Part shown: positions 36,640-48,071 of the stretch, piece by piece | Layout of the letters: every line of letters begins with the position of its first letter | How positions within the stretch are numbered: position 1 is the stretch's first letter | NCBI GenBank assembly: GCA_013368445.1 | Contig: JAACJO010000009.1 | Coordinates: forward strand, 930,001 to 994,000 | From: Leucocoprinus leucothites | Taxonomy: Eukaryota > Basidiomycota > Agaricomycetes > Agaricales > Agaricaceae | DNA length: 64,000 nucleotides | Direction: 5' to 3' | Translations under genes and position numbers: made by a program | The notes under the pieces: model-generated | Databases searched by the model: none | What the model saw: only the letters and a program-made list of their open reading frames with translations | Told to the model about the DNA's origin: nothing

Positions 36640-37805
36640 CTACAGCAGCCGCCTTGTACGACCTACTGCCAACGCCACAACGCTCGCACCTATGCCCAAG
36701 CCCAAGCCCAAGCCAGAAATCAAGCCAAACACAAAGGAATCGCCTCCCCTCTCACTGATCCGTTTCTTCGAGTCCCCGTTGTCTATTACTCTGTTGCTTG
36801 TAGTAGTAGTAGTCGCTTGTCCAGGATAATTTCGTGTGGAAAACAACATTCCATCTACGCCAAAAGCTCCAAGTAAACCAGGTAGTCCATCGATTGAATG
36901 GGAGTTCCGTGTGTGCCACCATGCTTTTATGCTTCCTTTTGGTAGGAGTTCTGCCAAGTTTTGAGTGGGTTGAGAATCTGAGGTAAGTGGTTTGAGTTTG
37001 GGGTGATCGTCTGGATGATGTGATGTTGACGTCGAGGCGAGGGAGGATAGTGAGGCAGTGGTGGGAACGGAGAGTGGCGCATCGTGAGATTCGAGGTTTT
37101 CAGCCCAGTCGTGGAGTTTTGTGCGGTATGATTTGAATTCATAGTATGGGACGGACCAGCCGCATGTCTATAAAAGAAGAGATGTGCGTGGAATTAATGT
37201 GGGCAGTGGGGAGAATGGTGAATGCGCACGGTCATGACTTGGAGAATGTCGACTAGTATGACTGCTCGTGAACCTGGTCGTCTGAGTACTTCTTCTTTTT
37301 CGACGAGGGCTTCGCTGGAGTCGGTGTCCTGAACACTGGAAAGAAATGTATCATATTCCGGTGTTCCATATTCATATACCGTTCCTATGCATGACTTTCA
37401 ATCAGTGGATTGGTGGGATGGAGGATGGAGTGGTACTGGTACTTACCTGTTCCGTAAATCCTGACAATCGTAGGTGACCCTTCGAATGCATGAAATAATA
37501 TCGATATACGACCATTATCAGGTTCTCGGAGGTGCGATATCGTTTCTACACCTACAGACAGTTGATACCCATGATCAGCTTTTCACTCGAGTCTTTACAA
37601 ACGTGTTCAGATGCATACCTGATCCAGTAAGATCCTCATACCAAACTCTACTCTTATCAACGATATGAAAAGTCCCTTCGTTGACTTTTGGACTGACGTT
37701 AACGTGGCCGGAACCCGATAAAGGAGCTGAAGCAACCCAGAACATGTGTTGCGATTTTATCCAGGGAATTGTGTGTGAAGGTAGGTGAGGGTGAAGTTTT
37801 CCCAT
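36640..37805 (-). CDS. Pyridoxamine 5'-phosphate oxidase-like FMN-binding protein
   Basis: Model: complement(join(36640..37167, 37239..37384, 37447..37551, 37619..37805)); 966 nt, 321 aa. The N-terminal 170 residues are a split-barrel flavin fold: IPWIKSQHMFWVASAPLSG, GHVNVSPK, FHIVDKSRVWYEDLTGSG, ETISHLREPDNGRISILFHA, PTIVRIYGTGTVYEYGTPEY and RPGSRAVILVDILQ, then TCGWSVPYYEF. Relatives are annotated as pyridoxamine phosphate oxidase family proteins; most fungal members have no proven vitamin B6 role. A Ser/Thr/Pro linker leads to a C-terminal glycine-rich hydrophobic segment (FVFGLISGLGLGLGIGASVV), which would anchor the tail in a membrane, with RTRR outside. It is convergent with the kinase pseudogene. 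Confidence 0.9.
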
Positions 37806-38817
37806 TTTTTTTCCTGTCCTAGAATTTGGGAAGGTTGGGGAGAGATGGTCCTTGGAGCGAACGTCAATTGGGTGTTTAAATCAAGGAGAGTCCGGGTCAT
37901 GTTATCCGACGTGGTTCTGAGTGACCCTTGTGGTGTGTTCCGGATTCCTCGGAGCCCTGAGTTTACCAGAAATGGTATCCAGGACTGAAAGTTCTTCAAA
38001 GTTGCTCAAAAACCATTCGAAAGCATGAGCATGACGAGTCCCGCCAAAGCCTGGCCTCCGAATGTATGAACTCGTATTGCAGCTGTCATGGGTGCCGAGC
38101 GCCCAACACAGTTTATCTGGCCGAATCAAGCATGAGAATTATTCCGTTTCACCTGACTATTTTCCCGTAAAGCGGGGACAGATTGGGAAGGAACAGAAAA
38201 CATTTGCCAAGCAATCGATCACTGGTGGCGTTATTCGGTCAGCATCGGGAGACGTGAGAGTATTTTGCGGTCCGCAGTGCACAAGGAAAGCGTAGATGGA
38301 GATTTCGGTGTGTTCTTAAAACCGGTCGAGGGTCATCTCAGTTCTGAAGGCTGAAGCTGAATGACTGGTAGTTTAGCATTCTTGCAGCCACCATGTCCAG
38401 ACAATTTCTGTGCGGTACATACGAGTTTCGAAGACGATAGTGACAAGCCTTGAGCTGGAGTTGGTTTTTAACTCAAGTGCCTGATGGTTTATCAGAGGGC
38501 TTAGGTGACCTGAGATGCCTGAGATGATTATCGTAATATATTTGGCTATTGGGACTTGTTTGTTCAACATGCTTTCTAACTTTTTGCCACCGTCTGCAGC
38601 AAACTTTTATTCGCTAACCAAATATTTCCGGCCTTATGACCTCGTGCTCTTCTGTTTTTCACTGGCATTCAAGCCTATCAGACCCGCCCACGAACGTTTG
38701 AACCATTGCAATTCGACGATAAGCGCCCAACGGCTTCTTTTTTGTCACGCATCCGAAGGCTGTACATGTGTGCCCCAAGGGCTGGTTGATCTTCCTCTTA
38801 ACCTCCTTATTACCACC
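37806..38817. other. Divergent intergenic region
   Basis: About 1 kb between two divergent genes (oxidase-like minus, NACHT plus), presumably carrying both promoters. The 160-codon plus frame opening at 38515 runs into the NACHT first exon, but its upstream half has no motif. Confidence 0.5.
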
Positions 38818-41268
38818 ATGCCTATCCTATCAAATGCCGAAAATGTCATTGTGAACGGCGGGGAATTCACAGACGTCAGCATAAACAACTTCAACAGTGG
38901 GTTAAATGGTGAGAATTACTTCTACTTAACAGCACTGATACAACAGCACCAATATAACCAATTTAATTCTCTTTACAGGTATCGATCTTTTACTTGAAGC
39001 CTCCGTCCCTGATGCCGCAGTGGATGCAGAAGCACGTCAATACGCTCCAAGTTGTTTTCCTGGTACTCGTGAACAGTATATCGAAGACATCACCCATTGG
39101 GCGGCTGCATCTTCTAACGACCAATCACCCTCCATTTATTGGATGAAAGGTCCCGCAGGGGTCGGGAAATCAGCTATTGCACAGACTTGTGCTGAGATGC
39201 TCCTCAAACAAGGACAACTTGGCGGGGCGTACTTTTTCTCCATCAATGGACGAGATGATCATACTCGCCTCTTCACCACCATCGCATACCAGCTCTCCAC
39301 TTCACTCCCGGATTATCGTCAGATTCTAAATGATATGGTTCTCAATGACAAGACACTAGTCAAGAAAACCATCTCATCGCAATTCGATATGTTGATTGTC
39401 ACGCCGCTGCAACGACTGAAGGCTAGCCAGACGATGGACCTCCCGACAAGGACGATCTTCATCGACGGGCTTGATGAATGCAAGAGTAAGGACGCGCAAT
39501 GCGAGATCATCGAGATCATAGCGGCGTCAGCCAGAAACGGCACAACTTCACTCCGTTGGGCTCTCTTCAGTCGCCCTGATCCTCACATTGAAGCTACTTT
39601 CGCCTCGCTCGACATCGCGCCGCACTGTCGTTGTGTGGTTCTCCCTGTATCCCGGAAAATAGACGGAGAAATCAAAATATACCTCGAAGGAGGATTCAGG
39701 AACATCTTTCGACGACGTAACCTTTCGCCTTCATCGCCTTGGCCTTCGGAGAAGGACCTACAGAAGCTGATTGACGCCTCAGCAGGCCTTTTTGCCTATC
39801 CAGCCGCTGTGCTCCGTTTTATTGACCATTATCCCTCTTTCCGGCTCGAAGAACCATTACAGATCGTTATCGCTGCAACGTCACGACGCAGTCCTTCCAA
39901 GAGCACGCTCTCCCCGTTCTCCCCATTGGATGCATTCTACACGCTCATCATGCAACAGATTCCTGAGCACATACTCCCATCCGTACTACTCCTCTTTGCG
40001 GACATGCTCATGGATGACTTCACTCATGACGCCTGGCCGGCAGCTTTCCTCTGTAATATCATGGGACTTTCCGAGTCTGAGTTTCGGGGCATATGTGGTC
40101 AGCTTCACGCCGTAATTTACTTTCAGGACCGCTCAAAGCCAATTCAGTTGGACTACATTGACGTCGCGTGCCCGTTCTACGCACAGGATGTCCCATTTCA
40201 ACCCAGCCCGACATTCTTTTCATGGCTTTCCAGGTCCTTAGGAGGCATAGCTTTCTACCACAAGACATTCTATGATTTCCTTTCAGATCCATCCCGCTCG
40301 GGACCTTTCTGCGTGGCAACGCAGTCAATGCGTGATACACTATTCGCCCATTACACGCGCCGTCACCTGGATTACGCGCGAAGTTATGCTTTTGCGACGA
40401 TCACCACGCAATACGTGGGTTTACCTCAACCCATGCCTGTCAACAAAAGTACGCCCGAGTTAGCGCCTGATGTGTGCCGTACCACTGCGGCCTCTCAGCT
40501 CTCCTGGCCACTCACAAATGAGTTCATCAACTCTTACCTAGAGGATTCAACTTTCTTGAATGTTACGGGACGCCTGCTACATTATCATAGGCCTGCAGAT
40601 CTAGAGGCTACACCGCTGCACATTCTTCAAAAACTATCGGAACTTGGATACCGCAAGTATCTCCACGTCTCAATTAGATCATATATGAGCCCCCAGTGGA
40701 AGGATGTGGTCCTTGGTTGCCCTGGAGATGTAAGGACGGATTGGAATAACGCTTTTTTCCGTCGCATCGCGCCCGAAAACTTTGATAGGTTTGATTCTGA
40801 GGCATTCTTACGGGTGAGCGCAAATTTTCGCGTAATATTTCATTTCAAGCAGCTCATGTTCTCTGCCAGATGGTGAAGGTATTCGAGAAATTAGAGATAA
40901 TCAAACCTCATCGTCCGGCTGTCACCTTCAAGTGGAAAAATCTCGTTCAGTCTCTTCGTAAGAGTGGTGGACGCTCCAAAAGATCGGGTCTTTTCACTCG
41001 TGGACGCGGCGACGAGATAATATTCTGGTATTGGGAATTCGACACCGAGCTCCGATATTACCGAGAATTCCACGCGCTGGACTTGGCAGAGGCCATGTCA
41101 ATGTACGAGAGAGAAGGTTCTCGACTTTGGCCGGAAGAATCCCACATTAGAAAGCAGCCTTCTTCAGATTCGGTTGAAGATTCGAAACATTGGAGTCAGG
41201 CTTGGAGGAAACTTCAAGAGCCAGAAGTATATTTTGGAGTCTCATTCTGTGGCGAAGGCTTTTGTTAG
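38818..41268 (+). CDS. NACHT-domain NLR-like NTPase
   Basis: Model: join(38818..38908, 38979..40813, 40870..41268); 2325 nt, 774 aa. The N-terminal tip (NAENVIVNGGEFTDVSINN, then FNSG) is the NGG-x-FT motif seen on many basidiomycete NLRs. A linker contains CFPGTREQYIEDITHWA. NACHT follows: Walker A GPAGVGKSAIAQTCAEML near residue 85, GAYFFSI, LFTTIAYQL, Walker B RTIFIDGLDECKS, and sensor LRWALFSRPDPHIE. The C-terminal part has a helical region with winged-helix-like FYHKTFYDFLSDPSRSG, and a tail with GDEIIFWYWEFDTELRYYRE. No WD, ankyrin or TPR repeats are visible. Such STAND proteins are thought to act in non-self recognition and regulated cell death. It is intact in sequence; two introns of 70 and 56 nt. 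Confidence 0.92.
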
Positions 41269-41665
41269 AGAACGTATAATTGCAATGTGCTCATAAAGAT
41301 CTCCGTTCAGGTTCACTCAAAAGGTCGCTCGTTACTCTTGTAGTATATAGTTAGGTTTTGGATTTGTAGTATTGCGAAATTAGCGGCAAAAGCACTTTTT
41401 GCCCAAGTGTGTATCAGAGGAGTCATTTTGAATTAAAATGGGCGGACGAGAAGTCAGTAACAAGGCTCGAGCACTGACTTCGGACTAACTTAACTCTGGA
41501 TTGGGGTCCTTGCCCGGAATTGGGGCCCCCGTGATTGCCACGGTTGTTTGGATTCCAGGTCAATGTTCGCAAATTCCGTAATGACTGCTTTACCACTTAA
41601 ACTTTACCCTACTCATTGGATTCGTCTTGCCTAGGTCTGCGCCGACTCAAGGCTACGATTCTGAT
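41269..41665. other. Intergenic
   Basis: About 400 bp between the NACHT stop and the HMG gene. No coding frame with support. Confidence 0.5.
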
Positions 41666-42862
41666 ATGCTGCAGCTACTCGCTCTTGCGACTTCTCGGCA
41701 CGTCTTAGTTGCAGCTCTTGGGACCCGTGCTATCTCGTCAACACTCGGACTGGGCTTTCGCTTCGGGGCTATTGCTGGGGATACAAAGCCGGGGGTGACT
41801 GGCGAGACCAAGGCGGAGGCAAGGAATAATGCCGCAGAAGTCTATGAGCCTCGTATGCCTGTTTCTTCCCATCACACGAAACACCGATACTTGATGATAT
41901 TGATTCCCGCTCGGCATCGTCCTTTACAGTCAAAGTCGCGAGGTTTCGCCCGGGGACTTCGAAGAGGAGGTTCAGCGCATGGAATGAATTCACGGCTGAC
42001 ATGAGACTCCAAGTACACGAAGCTTCACCCAAGTGGAAAGCTTTGAGTAAGGAGGAGCAACAGGTTCGTGTCCCGTTGGCTTCATCTTTCTTGACGAGGC
42101 TCACCTGTCACTGTTAGGTTTATGTCGAAAAGGCAAGACAAAAGAAGGTCAAGTACGAAGAGGAATACCAAATCTGGGCGCAGAAGTTTAATCCAAATTC
42201 CGAACTTGAGGACATTCCAAAGAACCCGAGAATTAGTGCCTTGCAAGTTTTCATGATTGAGACTGGATGTATGGCACATCTTGCTGCAGAAAAGTGGAAA
42301 GCTCTAAGCGAGGAGGAGAAACAGGTATGCGCATCCTGTTGGTTTTACTTGGTCCCTTCCCGTAAACCTCACATGAGTTATCAGGTATATGTTACAAAGG
42401 CGGAAGAAGAAAGATGTAGAAGGCGAAAGGTATACCAAAAATGGCTTCGTACCAAACACGGTGACATTAGAGCGATCAACGCGAAATTACACGGGAATGG
42501 ACAGAGAAAAATCAGACTCAGCCATGGATCGAGGTACGAAGGATTCAAGAGACCTCCTACTGCATGGATGCGGTATGTCAGTATGTTTTGAATGTAGAAA
42601 AAAAAATTAAGTGATCTCACCTTTTAGATTCGTCACCGAGCACTATAATGAACACGAGGGCGTCCGCTTTACGGAAGTCTGCAAGCGGTGCTCACCCGTT
42701 TGGCGCGCCTTGCCAGAAGAGCGCAAAAAGGTACATACTCGTGCAACGCGGTCTCAGTTAAAAAGCTAACTCGTGAGGAAGGTGTACTATGATGCATACG
42801 CCAGAGATATCAAAACCTGGCATGAGCAACGTGCTGCATCCAAGGCACAGAGCTCAGGATAA
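41666..42862 (+). CDS. Triple HMG-box protein, possibly mitochondrial
   Basis: Model: join(41666..41839, 41965..42063, 42118..42324, 42385..42572, 42628..42730, 42782..42862); 852 nt, 283 aa. After an N-terminal extension (MLQLLALATSRHVLVAALGT..., basic and acid-free at first, presequence-like) come three divergent HMG boxes: RRFSAWNEFTADMRLQV with WKALSKEEQQVYVEKA; PRISALQVFMIE with WKALSEEEKQVYVTKA; and RPPTAWMRFVTEHYNE with WRALPEERKKVYYDAY. Each has the W-x-x-L-x-E-E-x-x-x-V-Y core of the box. HMG boxes bend DNA; tandem-box fungal proteins of this size include mitochondrial nucleoid packers, but the location here is inferred. An intron sits before V-Y in all three boxes. The intron 1 acceptor (41964) is less certain, as other AG sites are near. 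Confidence 0.75.
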
Positions 42863-43389
42863 CCATTATAATCTAGTTTCAGTAAACCTCTTGCACGACC
42901 GAGTGCCGACCCCTGGTTAAGCTGAATAGGCGCTGCCCATAAATTGCGCATGCAAGGGAGCCATTAGCTCCGACCTGCGGTCCTACTTTGTCTCAACTAT
43001 TTGACTGGGCGACCATCCACTGTAGTAAACGCGGTCCCGATAGGCACCATAGTAATCTCAAGGTTCGCCTTAATTACGAGCTAGCCACTTATACAAACAC
43101 ACATTTAAGCGAGCAGAAATTAGAGCATTTTTCAGACAAGGAGAGATATCGGTACTAGATGTATCGGAGTCCATGGCCCACCTATTAGTCCTTCATGTAT
43201 CCGGTTACGATTGATCTTTCGCATTGAATAAGCCAGATTTACCACAAGAACAAATACATATCATGTAAAGTTTATCGGACTCGATACTGGCGTAGCTTTA
43301 CAACGTTTATACCCTCCTCATGCACTATGTGGATCGACGGAGTATCGAAGAGCGGTATCAAATTCCTTGTTGAGAATTTCACGGCCTTT
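42863..43389. other. Convergent intergenic region
   Basis: About 530 bp between the HMG gene (plus) and the second EXPERA gene (minus), holding 3' ends. No gene seen. Confidence 0.5.
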
Positions 43390-44378
43390 TTAGTTGATCT
43401 TTTTCGAAGTCACTTTGGCGGGACTCGATGTGATAGTCAAAGATTGAACAATGTCCTTGCCCAGGACCCAAATGATTAGGGATGGAATGATGGTCCACAA
43501 CCTAAGGACAAAACATGAATTACATCACGTCCCCTTGAAGGTTATAGTGAGAGAGAGACAAGGGCACTCACACCATAGCTGAAATCCAATAGGTTGCCAA
43601 TGTCAGAATATCATTGTGACCAATCTGACAAAATCCACAATAGTACTCGCTCAGCCAATACAAGGTCGTTTTGCCAAGCGTCATGAACGCGGTGCCATAG
43701 GCGATAACGGGGGCACCGGACCATTGTGCACCGTGTGCGAGATAGACGTAGGTGAGGTTGAGGACACTCTCAACGACGTTCATGAAGGCTGAGCATATAG
43801 AAATAGTATGAGCTGTTGTGCAGACAAGAATAGAAGGATATGGAACGCCAAAGGGGCGTACCTTGAGCATTGGTAAACCCGTCGTTGTTTTCCAAGGCTG
43901 GAATACCGTAAAGCTAAATGACGTCGTATGATGTTAACTCGAGCTCAAAGACTGGTGATGTGGACATACATAGTCGACCTGCCGAATGATAGGCCAAATC
44001 AGAGGGTGTAATTCAGTGTCACGACTCGAGGCTCAGCGGTGTAATGGGGCGTCCTCGGAACTGATGTGGTTTTTATGGACTAGAACGTACCTCCTGGTAA
44101 AATGCATATGGACTCCCCCATATCCAATGAAGATCACCGCCCTAGAATGGATGATCATTAGATATGCTAGAATAGCCCGCGCGCTGGAATTTATACAAAC
44201 TTTCATCGACCTCGGTCTGAACATAAAAGAGATTATTATGAACATCAACACCAACAACCATGGCACATGACAAATATGAGGGAGCGTACCGCATAAAGCA
44301 ATATCCAGCGTCCCAGATGAGTATAGGAGCTGTTATGAGGAACCAAGCGGTGATCCACCAATAAGTCTTGACCGTCAT
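43390..44378 (-). CDS. EXPERA-domain membrane protein, copy 2
   Basis: Model: complement(join(43390..43501, 43572..43788, 43862..43913, 43970..43978, 44091..44141, 44201..44216, 44290..44378)); 546 nt, 181 aa. It is nearly collinear with copy 1; six of seven exons have identical length (89, 16, 51 versus 48, 9, 52, 217, 112). Signatures: TYWWITAWFLITAPILIWDA, GGDLHWIWGSPYAFYQE, YGIPALENNDGFTNAQ, VESVLNLTYVYLAHGAQW, CGFCQIGHNDILTLATYW and LWTIIPSLIIWVLGKDI. The C-terminus is TSKKIN (KKXX, ER retrieval). The 9-nt exon is conserved. It lies 16 kb from copy 1 in opposite orientation, so this was a dispersed or inverted duplication. Function as for copy 1. Confidence 0.88.
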
Positions 44379-45078
44379 GGTTTCTGGCGCGTGGATGTAC
44401 AGGTAGAAGGGAAGTTATGAAGGAAACAACTGGTCTGGCGCCACTGTGCCGCAGTGTTGGTTACACCACGAGTTTTAATATTACGTTGTTGATAGGCAGC
44501 GCCGCGTCGTTACAAACATGGTCATTTGAATCAGATGGCAAGCTTGCAAGTAGAAAGATAGAAGCTCCAGGAGGCATTCCTAAAATAGATCCAGAGATTT
44601 GAGCTTGGCGGGATTTCGTTTTTTGGGCGCCGCTAACATGCCCAAGGATTCTACTTGGCGCAGGGTTTTGAACGCAGCCGACACAAGACGTCCAAATTTT
44701 ACCGTTACGGAAAAGTGGAGAACCCTAGAGAAGGGGAAAATGACAGGCTATCAGAATCCACTTGCTGAGTATGTATTCCGAACCGTTCTCACGCAAGACT
44801 CTATCAGCCGAAGTGTTATTTTCTGTTAGTATTTATAAGGCAGATGCGGTCAGAGGAAGTCATGGCAGAGAGTGCTTGGGTGTGAAGACGTTGGTGAGGT
44901 CTAAGTATGTATATATTTGGGTTTGTCCTTCGACTATTAGGTTGGCTAGATGCTATCGATAAATGGTATACACCCAACATTGGTGAATCGAGCCCGGAGA
45001 ACCACCATCAGCACTGTTCAATAATGCATAAGGTTGATTTCCTTTTTATCACAGCAGAGCACCTCTCGGCAGCAACCA
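44379..45078. other. Intergenic
   Basis: 700 bp with short frames only; the EXPERA promoter and the 3' side of the first P450. Confidence 0.45.
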
Positions 45079-47431
45079 CTATGGTGACCTTCGAGTGAAC
45101 GTAAGCGGTACTCTCACAGGTCTACCGAAGTTTCGTTCAGGACGAGACGACAAAGGAACAAGTATCGTGTTGATCACGCACGTTAGAGTGATCACTGGTT
45201 CAGTCTTCAATAACCTCTCCTTCCTCTGCTCAAATGTCTCGTTCGTGTATCGAGGTTCCTCTTTAACGGTAACCTTATACCGCGACACGAGCATTGTCAG
45301 ACACGCTAGCGCTTCTGTTTCAGCGAATCTGGTGATAAGTCAGATGCAACGCTCGGAGGGAATAGAGTGATTGTGAGAGACTGGCGGACGTACTTCCGAC
45401 CAAGGCAAGCCCTCGGGCCACCGCTAAATGGAATAAACGCGTCTTTATTCCAATCGTTGGACAGGAACCTATCGGGTTTAAACTCGTGTGGGTCCGCCCA
45501 GTATTTAGCTATACATAATTAAACTATTTCAGACCAATACACCCAACAGAGAAGATACGTTAAAGAGCTCACGATTGTAATGCAAACCAGGCACATTAAT
45601 GTGGACATCTGTTCCTTCGGGGATCGGTACCACAATTGTCTCACCTCGAGAGTTGGTTGTGGTGAGGGTTGTATCTTCAGCGGTGCGTTTTGGAATGATC
45701 GTAACCTGAAAAATACGTCAATGATCAGCGTGAGCTGAGAATTTTGTCAGAGCTGGGTTTCATGAGAGGGGTACATACGGCAGGGAACATGCGTAATGTT
45801 TCGTTGAAGACACTAAATTTGAAGTTCAAGAAGGAACGGGGAAGAGGAAGTAGAAGAGTAGACGTACGCCATGGTGTGGGTGAGGAGGGGCATTTGCTCG
45901 TACGTCTGCGCAAAGTTTGTGTGAAGTCTGAGAAGTGCAGGAGGAAAGATATGTGACCTACGGGTGTGCGACCGTCGGGAACGACGGATATTATGTGCTG
46001 ATACAGCTTTTCCTGCTCATCCGGGTACAGGGCGAGGAGAGCGAGTGTGAAGCACAACGTGTGCGCTGTTGTCTGCGTAGAGTGGGCGGTGTGAGCATAC
46101 CATAGGATTATAACATTAATTATAGCTACCTCGTGACCAGCGAGGAGGAATATGAATATATTGCCTTTGTTCCTGTCAGCTTTTTAGAGGGTTAAGTTGA
46201 GTGGGCAGCTCACCAATTAATTCGTCAATCGATAAGCCTCCACCTTCATCGCTATTTGCGTCTAGCAAATTGCTAAATAAATCGTCTCTTTCAACCTTCT
46301 CGGACTTCATCCTTGTCTCGACCATTTCCACCATGTGCATCTGATTTGAAGAAAATTTTAGAGCAAAATTCTCTCATTTAATACAACTAATAGAGCTTAC
46401 CTTGAGCTCGTCAAAACCCAGTGCAATGTGTCTAGTCTTCTTTGTAAGCCCCATAGCCCAGTCAGGGAGCAGTATCTTCGGGATGATGTATGAGGTCACA
46501 GTATAAAGCGCGTCCTTGAATGTCATCTTATGACGCGGAGGAACAACAGAACCACCTCTCCACGTCAACTTGTGTCCAAATCCAGCAGTGCTGATGACAA
46601 AAAGAGCAAACTAAGCGTCCCCAACATATCAGTTAAAGTGAAATAACAGAAATATCATAACGTGCAGGAAGGGTAAGATCAAGACAGTGATCAACCGTGA
46701 TTTCTTGCTGATTCTTCCAGACATCGTCGAGCAGATCGTTCATGAGGGCGACGGTTTCGTCCCAGACAAGTTTATTGTTTCTCTGAGATATTGTCTGTCA
46801 GTGAGCTTTCCTCTGTAAGTTTGGTAGGGCACTTACTTCTGAGAAAGCAGGTGCACTAATCTTGCGATATCTCTTCCAATCCTCTCCTTCAGAAGCCACG
46901 ATATTGTAGCCGAAAAAAGAAAGGACGACGTATAGATCTACCGGTTTTGGAAATCTCGCTCGGTATGTCGTAACTTCCTAAAGAGAGGTTTAGGTTTGGC
47001 CTTTCAGGTGGTCAATGGGGAACTCAAAGCCAAACCTTGATGGCAGCACCGTCTGCTAGAACAATATCGGGTTTACAAGGAAATGCGCCCACAAGTGTCA
47101 AAATATCGCAGTCATTCTTGGCATAAACTGAGGGTGAAGAACTAAGTTTCCGTGACGTCGCACTCAAAGGGCTAACACACCAGAATGCTTGTCGTCAAAT
47201 GTCCAATTTGGACCGAGTGTCAAACCGGGAATCCTTGGTAGTAAGACGCCCAAAAAGTTGTTTCGGTTAATAAGCGATCTATATCCTGGTACGTTGCTGT
47301 AATAAATGTTAAGCTGATCAGCTTCATACAATGGGACGAACATACCCTACACTCCGAGCAGCTCGCCGAAAGGCTATGATCTTCTGGGTAACATAGACGG
47401 CAACGAAAATCCCCAGAAGCTGTACCCACAT
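45079..47431 (-). CDS. Cytochrome P450, copy 1
   Basis: The start ATG at 47431 (MWVQLLGIFVAVYVTQKIIA) gives an N-terminal membrane anchor; the second exon continues NVPGYRSLINRNNFLG. Further marks: GRGGSV-region C-helix, I-helix remnant FIFLLAGHE followed by TTAHTLCFTLALLALYPDEQ, ExxR in FNETLRMFPAV, substrate loop VPIPEGTDVHINV, PDRFLSNDWNKDAFIPF, heme loop FSGGPRACLG (about 45396-45436), and the C-terminus SRYKVTVKEEPRYTNETFEQ with VRVPLTFTRR. It is an ER-anchored, heme-thiolate monooxygenase needing CPR; the substrate is unknown. More than ten small introns. The closest relatives are the two P450 genes at 50.6-52.8 and 53.5-55.9 kb. No frame break seen. Confidence 0.88.
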
Positions 47432-48071
47432 CACGAATGCCGGAACGCGAGAGAGAACTTGGTTTTGTCTTGAACTTGTCAAGTGCACATGATATGGGTT
47501 GCCTGAAGTCCTATAAAGGAGAGTGTGAGAGCAATGAGAAAGAAATCAGATGAACGTCATGGGAACGGCAATTCTGACAACTTGCCTTTGCTCGTGTTCT
47601 GAGGTATCAACATATGTGCTATTTTTTCCGAGCACATAAAGAATATGTCGAAATACAAATGAGGCCTCGTTGGTCAATATGGATGTGGAGAAAGCCCTAG
47701 CTCATCCCTTTAAATGCTTTAGGGGGATTACCGGCCCGGGATCCGAAGATCAAGCGCTTGCCAATTGCAGCTTAACTCCGAGTCCCCTAAGTACTACAGT
47801 ACTTAGTATATCACTGCTTTCTCAACAAGAAAGCAACTTCATATCCTGGATTTCCTGGAACAAGCGTACATTTCATTCCCAGCTCCATATGCAAGCAGCG
47901 GACTTCTGATAGACTGATTCCTTCTGTGACCGTGGCTACAATTCACGGGGCGGCTTATATACGCTATTCCTCGAATCTCAACAGAATCAACCGAAATATT
48001 GGTTCACTATGTGGGTGTCTTATTACTCTCGGAATACTCATTAAAACCTATCCAATTCTCTATGTACTCAG
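47432..48071. other. Divergent intergenic region
   Basis: Lies between the first P450 (minus) and the SET gene (plus). It probably includes both promoters and the unresolved 5' exon(s) of the SET gene. Confidence 0.45.
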
